Origin: Eubacteriales bacterium
Lineage (GTDB): Bacteria > Bacillota > Clostridia > Christensenellales > CAG-138
Assembly: GCA_028703645.1 (NCBI GenBank)
Contig: JAQVML010000016.1
Coordinates: 1 to 10,535, forward strand
Reading direction: 5' to 3'
Length of the DNA stretch: 10,535 bases
The translations under genes were made by a program, and so were the position numbers. This document shows, piece by piece, positions 6,462-10,535 of this stretch (position 1 is its first letter; every line of letters begins with the position of its first letter). The notes under the pieces were generated by a model, which saw nothing but the letters and a program-made list of their open reading frames with translations, made no database searches and had not been told where the DNA came from.

Positions 6462-7979
6462 TCATTCTCCTTGTGCGTGGGCCGTGTGGTGGCTGTGTTT
6501 TGCCATCGCCAACTCCAGAATAACCTCCTGGGAGAAAGACGAGCGGCTCAGCTCGCCGGTTACTCTGCCATCACACATCACATAGATGCGGTCACTCATA
6601 CCAAGGATTTCCGGCATCTCGGAGGAAATCATGATGATCGCAAGCCCCTGCTTGGCAAGATCGCCCATGATCTCATAGATCGCGGCTTTTGCGCCGACGT
6701 CTACGCCCTTGGTCGGTTCGTCCATAATCAACAGCTTCAAATCGCTACCCAAAGCCTTTGCAACGACGACCTTCTGCTGATTGCCGCCGGAAAGCGAACT
6801 CGCCTTGTCAAATATCGTAACGGCTTTCACATCCACGCTCTCTGCGAGCTGTTTTGCCGCAACGTTTTCCACCGCCTCGTTGGTCACGTTGTGCTTTGCA
6901 TATTTGCGTAGCTCTGGCAGCGTGATGTTCGCGCCGATCCCCCAATCCAGAATCAGGCCGCATTCCTGCCGGTCTTCGGTCAAAAGCCCAATGCCGCGAC
7001 GCATCGCGTCCTGAGGACGGCGGATTTGAATCTCTTTGCCTTCAAAAAAGATTTTACCGGAATCATAGCGCTCGATGCCGAACAGCGTCTGCATCACTTC
7101 CGTACGGCCCGCCCCGACGAGGCCGGTAAAGCCCACGATCTCGCCCGCACGCACGTCAAACGATACGTCGCGGAAGAATCCTGCGCGGCTGAGGTTTTCC
7201 ACGCGGAGCACCTCTTTGCCGATCTCGACCTCCGGCTTAGGAAAGAGCTCTTTGATTTCGCGGCCGACCATCGCCTTGATCAAATCCGGCGGCGTAATCT
7301 CGGAGACATTATAGGTGCCGATATAGCTTGCGTCGCGAAACACGGTAACGCGGGAAGCGAGGCGATACATGTCCTCCAACCGATGCGAGATAAAGATGAT
7401 CGATTTGCCTTCATCGCGCAGTTTTTCACTGATTCGGTAGAGCTCTTCCGATTCACTTCTGGTCAGTGCCGCAGTCGGCTCGTCCATAATGATGATCCGC
7501 GCGTCCATCGAGAGCGCTTTTGCAATCTCGACCATCTGCTGCTGCGCAACGGAGAGCGAGCTCATCAGCGCTGCGGAGGAAAACTCGGCGTTCAGACGTT
7601 GGAGCAGCGCATCTGCGCGCTTGTGCATCTCTTTCCATTGAATCATGCCGCCCTTGACGGACTCATGACCCATAAATATGTTTTCCGCCACGCTGAGGTG
7701 GGGATAGCTGGTCACGTGCTGGTAGATTGCCGCAATTCCCGCGCGCTGCGCGTCGAGAGGCGATTTAAACTCCACTTTCTTGCCATCGAGGAACATCGTG
7801 CCGCCTTCCGCATGATGAACGCCCGTAATCACCTTAATAAACGTCGATTTTCCCGCGCCGTTTTCGCCCATGAGCGCGTGAATTTCGCCAGCTTTCAGCT
7901 GAAAATTCACTCCGTCCAGCGCTTTGACACCCGGAAAGATCTTCGTGATATTGCATAGTTCGAGTATGTATTCCGACAT
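6462..7979 (-). CDS. rhaT: Sugar ABC transporter double ATP-binding subunit, RhaT-type
   Basis: This 505-residue cytoplasmic ATPase has two fused ABC domains, the hallmark of CUT2 sugar importers (RbsA, XylG, rhizobial RhaT). Domain 1 has Walker A GENGAGKST (38-46), a degenerate signature SVAQQQ (143-148), Walker B IIIMDEP (162-168) and switch His199 (ISHR). Domain 2 has the degenerate Walker A GLVGAGRTE (286-294), signature LSGGNQQ (396-402) and Walker B LLIMDEP (416-422). This asymmetry is normal for the class. The ATG at 7979 is supported by GGAGG 7 bases upstream. The open frame continues to 8045, but that stretch has no such site. It follows rhaM after about 70 bases containing a modest hairpin (near 8017-8036) and overlaps the rhaP region. 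Not to be confused with E. coli RhaT, a rhamnose symporter. Confidence 0.92.
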   Translation of the reverse strand: MSEYILELCNITKIFPGVKALDGVNFQLKAGEIHALMGENGAGKSTFIKVITGVHHAEGGTMFLDGKKVEFKSPLDAQRAGIAAIYQHVTSYPHLSVAENIFMGHESVKGGMIQWKEMHKRADALLQRLNAEFSSAALMSSLSVAQQQMVEIAKALSMDARIIIMDEPTAALTRSESEELYRISEKLRDEGKSIIFISHRLEDMYRLASRVTVFRDASYIGTYNVSEITPPDLIKAMVGREIKELFPKPEVEIGKEVLRVENLSRAGFFRDVSFDVRAGEIVGFTGLVGAGRTEVMQTLFGIERYDSGKIFFEGKEIQIRRPQDAMRRGIGLLTEDRQECGLILDWGIGANITLPELRKYAKHNVTNEAVENVAAKQLAESVDVKAVTIFDKASSLSGGNQQKVVVAKALGSDLKLLIMDEPTKGVDVGAKAAIYEIMGDLAKQGLAIIMISSEMPEILGMSDRIYVMCDGRVTGELSRSSFSQEVILELAMAKHSHHTAHAQGE

Positions 7980-8048
7980 CGTATTTCCTCCGCGATTCGT
8001 GGAAAGGATCGTTTGCCCCGCGCTCAGCGTAGCGGGATTCGCCATAGA

Positions 8049-8363
8049 TCAGCCGTGCAAGAACACTTGGCGGAGCATCTGCGGCTCGCCGGTCTTTGGG
8101 TCTGTCGCCATGATCATAACATCTTTCATGTAGACGTTCCAGCGGGCGACGACCTCGCTCTCGCTCTGCACCTTCGCCGCATATTCCACGCTGTCGCACT
8201 CATAATAACCGAAAAGCTCTTCCCCGGTCGTCCAAATGGTATAGTTGCGGATGCCCGCTTCGTTGAGCACCTGCGTCATCTCCGGCCAAATCTCGTCATG
8301 ACGTTTGATATACTCGTCCAACATGCCGGGAAGGATATATGCTTTCCATGTGAAACGTTCCAT
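8049..8363 (-). CDS. rhaM: L-rhamnose mutarotase family protein
   Basis: This is a 104-residue protein, the same length as E. coli RhaM, of the family that interconverts alpha and beta anomers of L-rhamnose. Matches include EYIKRHDEIWPEM (17-29), with Tyr18 and His22 at the positions of the catalytic pair of E. coli RhaM, and the later RW..YM.DVM segment. E. coli has two adjacent Trp in that segment. Here only Trp75 is kept and the next residue is Asn76. The ATG at 8363 is preferred. An in-frame GTG three codons upstream (8372) overlaps the ribosome site AGGGTGGAG. It is the first gene of the importer operon, divergent from the right AraC-type regulator. It is the best single clue that the locus handles a rhamnose-like 6-deoxysugar. 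Confidence 0.85.
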   Translation of the reverse strand: MERFTWKAYILPGMLDEYIKRHDEIWPEMTQVLNEAGIRNYTIWTTGEELFGYYECDSVEYAAKVQSESEVVARWNVYMKDVMIMATDPKTGEPQMLRQVFLHG

Positions 8364-8382
8364 TGTCTCCACCCTACTTGTA

Positions 8383-8447
8383 TTAGATTGCAGAATATTG
8401 GTATGATAGTTAAGACGGTTGTTAGATTGCCGGATGGCAGAATGATA
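8383..8447. repeat. 39-bp-period direct repeat, candidate AraC-type operator
   Basis: Two direct repeats, 8383-8408 and 8422-8447, share TTAGATTGC and ATGATA separated by 11 bases. Both boxes are displaced by exactly 39 bases, and 19 of 26 positions agree. They lie in the spacer between rhaM and the divergent AraC-type gene, where its binding sites are expected. The second copy contains TGCC-GGAT-GGCA, a small inverted repeat. The proximal ATGATA reads TATCAT on the minus strand and might serve as a -10 for rhaM. Confidence 0.5.
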
Positions 8448-8450
8448 CTT

Positions 8451-8464
8451 GTTCTTCTGAGAAC
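8451..8464. promoter_or_regulatory. Inverted repeat in the rhaM/araC divergent spacer
   Basis: GTTCT-TCTG-AGAAC is a perfect 5-bp inverted repeat about midway between the divergent genes. CTTGTT also occurs twice at 8448 and 8468, 20 bases (about two helical turns) apart, which would suit paired AraC-type half-sites. The motifs are short, so confidence is low. Confidence 0.25.
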
Positions 8465-8502
8465 TTGCTTGTTAATTGATCTAATAATACTAGAATATCC
8501 GT

Positions 8503-8508
8503 TATAAT
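8503..8508 (+). promoter_or_regulatory. Candidate -10 box for the right AraC-type regulator
   Basis: A perfect TATAAT lies 59 bases before the start codon. At 16-18 bases upstream there is no good -35 (best is TCTAAT-like), so the promoter may be weak or activator-dependent. No clear -35/-10 pair is seen for rhaM on the other strand either. Confidence 0.4.
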
Positions 8509-8567
8509 GGGCATTGTCACTTTCCAGTGTTGGCGTAAGATTACGGAATCTTGACAAGGAGGAGCAC

Positions 8568-9482
8568 ATGACTCAGGTTTCTTTAAGCTATCAGCTTGAT
8601 CTGGATGAACATTCCATTTGGATCACCGCCACTCCCAGCCAAACCGCGAAGAATTCCATCGTGTATGTGCAGGAACTGGGCGATTTTATCGCGGGAAAAA
8701 GCTACTATACCCGCAGGGCGAATCTGCCCTCCTACCTGATCAAATACTGCATTTCCGGCGAAGGATTGCTGGATTATGAAGGCAGCAATTACACGATTAA
8801 ACCGGGGCAATTATTCTGGATTGACTGCGAAAAGCCGCAATACTACCGCACGTCTCCCGAAAAAGGAAATTGGCGCATCCTCTGGGTGCATTTTTACGGG
8901 CAGACCGCGCGGGCCTATTACGAGCTGTTTCTTGCGCAAAACAGCGGCAGCGCGCTGATGAATATCGACGCCGACGTCGCGGTGCGCAGCACGCTGGAAA
9001 ACCTCATCGCCCTCTACAAAAACGGGGACAACAACCTGCTGGACGACGTGCAGGCATCCGGGCTTCTCACCATGCTCATGACCCGCTGCATCAACGCGGC
9101 TTCCAATCAAAAGGATGCCAGCAGACTGCCGGAGTACATCGTAGACGTGCGCTCCTACATCAACGCGCATTATACGGAACAGATCACGCTGGACGTGCTG
9201 AGCAAGAAGCTCTCCATCAACAAGTTCTATATTCAGAAGCTCTTCAAGCGCTATATGGGTCTATCCCCAAACGAATACCTGATCCAGACACGCCTGACCC
9301 GCGCAAAGCAGCTCTTGAGAACCACCAAGACCTCGATCAGCCAAATCTCGATGGACGTCGGCATCTCCAACATCGGTCATTTTATCAGTCTGTTTAAGCA
9401 GCACGAGGGCATTACGCCCGGCGCGTATCGGCAGCGTTGGTATCAGGGCAACGAACCCGCGCCCTATGAAACCATGGATTGA
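8568..9482 (+). CDS. AraC-family transcriptional regulator (right)
   Basis: This 304-residue regulator has an AraC-type cupin sensing domain at about 30-110. Key stretches are LIKYCISGEGLLDYEG, YTIKPGQLFWIDCEKPQYY and WRILWVHFYG, typical of arabinose/rhamnose-sensing AraC proteins. The double helix-turn-helix domain covers about 190-290. HTH1 is around QITLDVLSKKLSINKFYIQKLF. HTH2 is around SISQISMDVGISNIGHFISLF, followed by EGITPGAYR. The ATG at 8568 has an excellent ribosome site (AAGGAGGAG). The frame is open to 8514 without one. It is divergent from rhaM and so is the most likely activator of the importer operon, acting through the spacer repeats. It differs clearly from the left AraC-type protein in its sensing domain. 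The effector sugar is inferred only from context. Confidence 0.92.
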   Translation: MTQVSLSYQLDLDEHSIWITATPSQTAKNSIVYVQELGDFIAGKSYYTRRANLPSYLIKYCISGEGLLDYEGSNYTIKPGQLFWIDCEKPQYYRTSPEKGNWRILWVHFYGQTARAYYELFLAQNSGSALMNIDADVAVRSTLENLIALYKNGDNNLLDDVQASGLLTMLMTRCINAASNQKDASRLPEYIVDVRSYINAHYTEQITLDVLSKKLSINKFYIQKLFKRYMGLSPNEYLIQTRLTRAKQLLRTTKTSISQISMDVGISNIGHFISLFKQHEGITPGAYRQRWYQGNEPAPYETMD

Positions 9483-9515
9483 TTCCCGATTGGGCAATCT
9501 TGCACGTTTCGTCTT

Positions 9516-9546
9516 CGGGATGGTCCGTACCACACGGGCCATCCCG
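9516..9546. terminator. Strong hairpin between convergent genes, probable terminator
   Basis: CGGGATGGTCCGT-ACCAC-ACGGGCCATCCCG forms a 13-bp stem with one G-U pair and a 5-base loop. It lies in the 72 bases between the stops of the right AraC gene and the dehydrogenase. On the plus strand it is followed by a weak T-rich run (ATTTGATTCT). On the minus strand no U-tract follows. It probably terminates the AraC transcript and may act in both directions. Confidence 0.6.
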
Positions 9547-9554
9547 ATTTGATT

Positions 9555-10535
9555 CTACTTCTGCATGTTCTTGAGCAGATACCGCTCCGCTTCCGCGTTC
9601 CAAAGCCCGTTGTTGGCTTTAACGAGGCGATCGAGTTCCGCAAACATCGGCTCGGTCTTGCCTTTTTCGGCAAAGTCGGAAATTGCGGTCAGCGGCAGGT
9701 CGATCTGCGTATAGATCAGCTTTTTGCCGCCGGGAATCTTCGGCAGGTTCGCCGTCGTTTCCGCTACGCAGTCGAGGCCACCGATGTGCGTGATCATCGC
9801 CGCGGGATTGAGTTTGCCCGCGTTCATCATGGTGATCGCCTCGCGCATGTCGTCCGTGTTACCATGCGAGGTAGCAGCCACGTGCGTGCGGTTATAATGC
9901 ACGTTGTAGAAGTTCATCATCGCGGAAAACGCGGTGTCGCCCGGGCCAGCGAAGAAGTTGAGGCAGCCGTCCACCGCGAGGATGCCGTCGCTCTGCTCCA
10001 CGACGGGTTTCACCGGCGCAAAGCAGATCACGTCGTTATAGCCATCTCCGCCGGAGAGCGCTTTGAGGGTTTCGACCGGGTTTTCGAGCTTGCCCGTGTT
10101 GACGTAGTGTAGGTCGATGCCACATTCTTTTGCGTGCGCAACCGAGTAGATGCTCTCCGCTCTTGCCAGTCTCGCGTCGTCGATATCCGTTACGACCAGC
10201 AGGCTGGGTTTACGGTCGCAGTGCAGCGCGTAGTCGATCGCGCCGAGGCCCATCGGGCCAACGCCCGCGAGCAGCGCCATCTTGCCACCCTCCACGATGC
10301 CCATATCGTGGACATACTCGCCATCGCGGGTGTGATACATCGCGTGAAACGTCGCGATAATGCAGCTCATGGGTTCCGCAAGCGAGCCGTAGAAGAAGAC
10401 GTCGCTGTTGTAGGGTAAGAGGCAGTCCATGTGCAGCGTCTCCCAGGGGATGTTGACGTAGGTCGCGTCGCCGCCGCACTCTTTGTAGGAGTAGCCCGGC
10501 GCGTTGAGGGAGCCTTTGTAGGAGTGCGCGGGCTG
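9555..10535 (-). CDS. MDR (zinc-type) alcohol dehydrogenase, L-sorbose-1-phosphate reductase-like, 3' part
   Basis: This is the C-terminal 326 residues of a medium-chain dehydrogenase whose start lies beyond the right edge. The frame is open to the edge (visible start QPAHSYKGSLNAPGYSYKE). Seen in order are SLAEPMSCIIATFHA, the Rossmann motif AGVGPMGLGA (about residues 90-99 of the fragment), and VVTDID, whose acidic residues at the end of strand 2 favour NAD(H). A conserved end follows (IPGGKKLIYTQIDLPLTA). These blocks resemble the SorE-type group (L-sorbose-1-phosphate reductase), which reduces a ketose phosphate to a hexitol phosphate, but many uncharacterised homologues share them. The catalytic zinc ligands of the N-terminal domain are not visible. 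It converges on the right AraC gene and belongs to a neighbouring transcription unit reading in from the right. Specific substrate uncertain. Confidence 0.8.
   Translation of the reverse strand, partial: QPAHSYKGSLNAPGYSYKECGGDATYVNIPWETLHMDCLLPYNSDVFFYGSLAEPMSCIIATFHAMYHTRDGEYVHDMGIVEGGKMALLAGVGPMGLGAIDYALHCDRKPSLLVVTDIDDARLARAESIYSVAHAKECGIDLHYVNTGKLENPVETLKALSGGDGYNDVICFAPVKPVVEQSDGILAVDGCLNFFAGPGDTAFSAMMNFYNVHYNRTHVAATSHGNTDDMREAITMMNAGKLNPAAMITHIGGLDCVAETTANLPKIPGGKKLIYTQIDLPLTAISDFAEKGKTEPMFAELDRLVKANNGLWNAEAERYLLKNMQK

Noticed and set aside
7026..7958. Long open frame of 310 codons on the plus strand
   Set aside because: It is fully antisense to the rhaT ATPase, has no ribosome site and no recognisable domain; codon bias of the real gene explains it.
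3126..8363. AI-2 (Lsr) uptake system instead of a rhamnose-type importer
   Set aside because: The CUT2 layout is similar, but the binding protein has APTTVG and SNQNAW rather than the LsrB-like blocks, and there is no lsrK, lsrF, lsrG or lsrR; rhaM and the sugar isomerase point to sugar catabolism.

Overview
The window looks like chromosomal DNA of a moderately GC-rich Firmicute, probably an uncultured or gut-type Clostridia member. The grounds are strong AGGAGG-type ribosome binding sites, a lipoprotein-type solute-binding protein with an Ala/Pro linker, hairpin-plus-T terminators and a possible CcpA (cre) box. The taxon is an inference. I see no mobile element, CRISPR array, tRNA or rRNA.

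Layout. At the left edge (1-380, minus) is the 5' part of a PfkB-type sugar kinase, divergent from an AraC-family regulator (513-1397, plus). A bidirectional terminator (1397-1434) separates that regulator from a long minus-strand operon read from 8363 down to 1472. Its order is an L-rhamnose mutarotase homologue (rhaM), the double-ATPase of a sugar ABC importer (rhaT), two permeases (rhaP, rhaQ), the RhaS-type sugar-binding lipoprotein, and an isomerase of the L-arabinose/L-fucose isomerase superfamily. A second AraC-family regulator (8568-9482, plus) is divergent from rhaM across about 200 bases that hold a 39-bp-period direct repeat. It converges on an MDR dehydrogenase resembling L-sorbose-1-phosphate reductase (9555 to the right edge, minus), with a strong hairpin between them.

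How it works together. The importer belongs to the CUT2 class and its binding protein resembles the rhizobial rhamnose-binding protein. Imported sugar would be equilibrated between anomers by RhaM and isomerised to a ketose by the AraA/FucI-fold enzyme. The flanking kinase and dehydrogenase may act on downstream or related sugars, but both are cut by the window edges. No classical RhaA/RhaI isomerase, rhamnulokinase or aldolase is present, so the sugar is a 6-deoxyhexose or pentose of uncertain identity.

Regulation seen in sequence. There are AraC-type regulators at both ends of the operon. GC-rich hairpins without U-tracts lie on both sides of the binding-protein gene, as expected for uneven expression within one operon. 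A cre-like box and a further inverted repeat lie in the unusually long 248-base gap before that gene.
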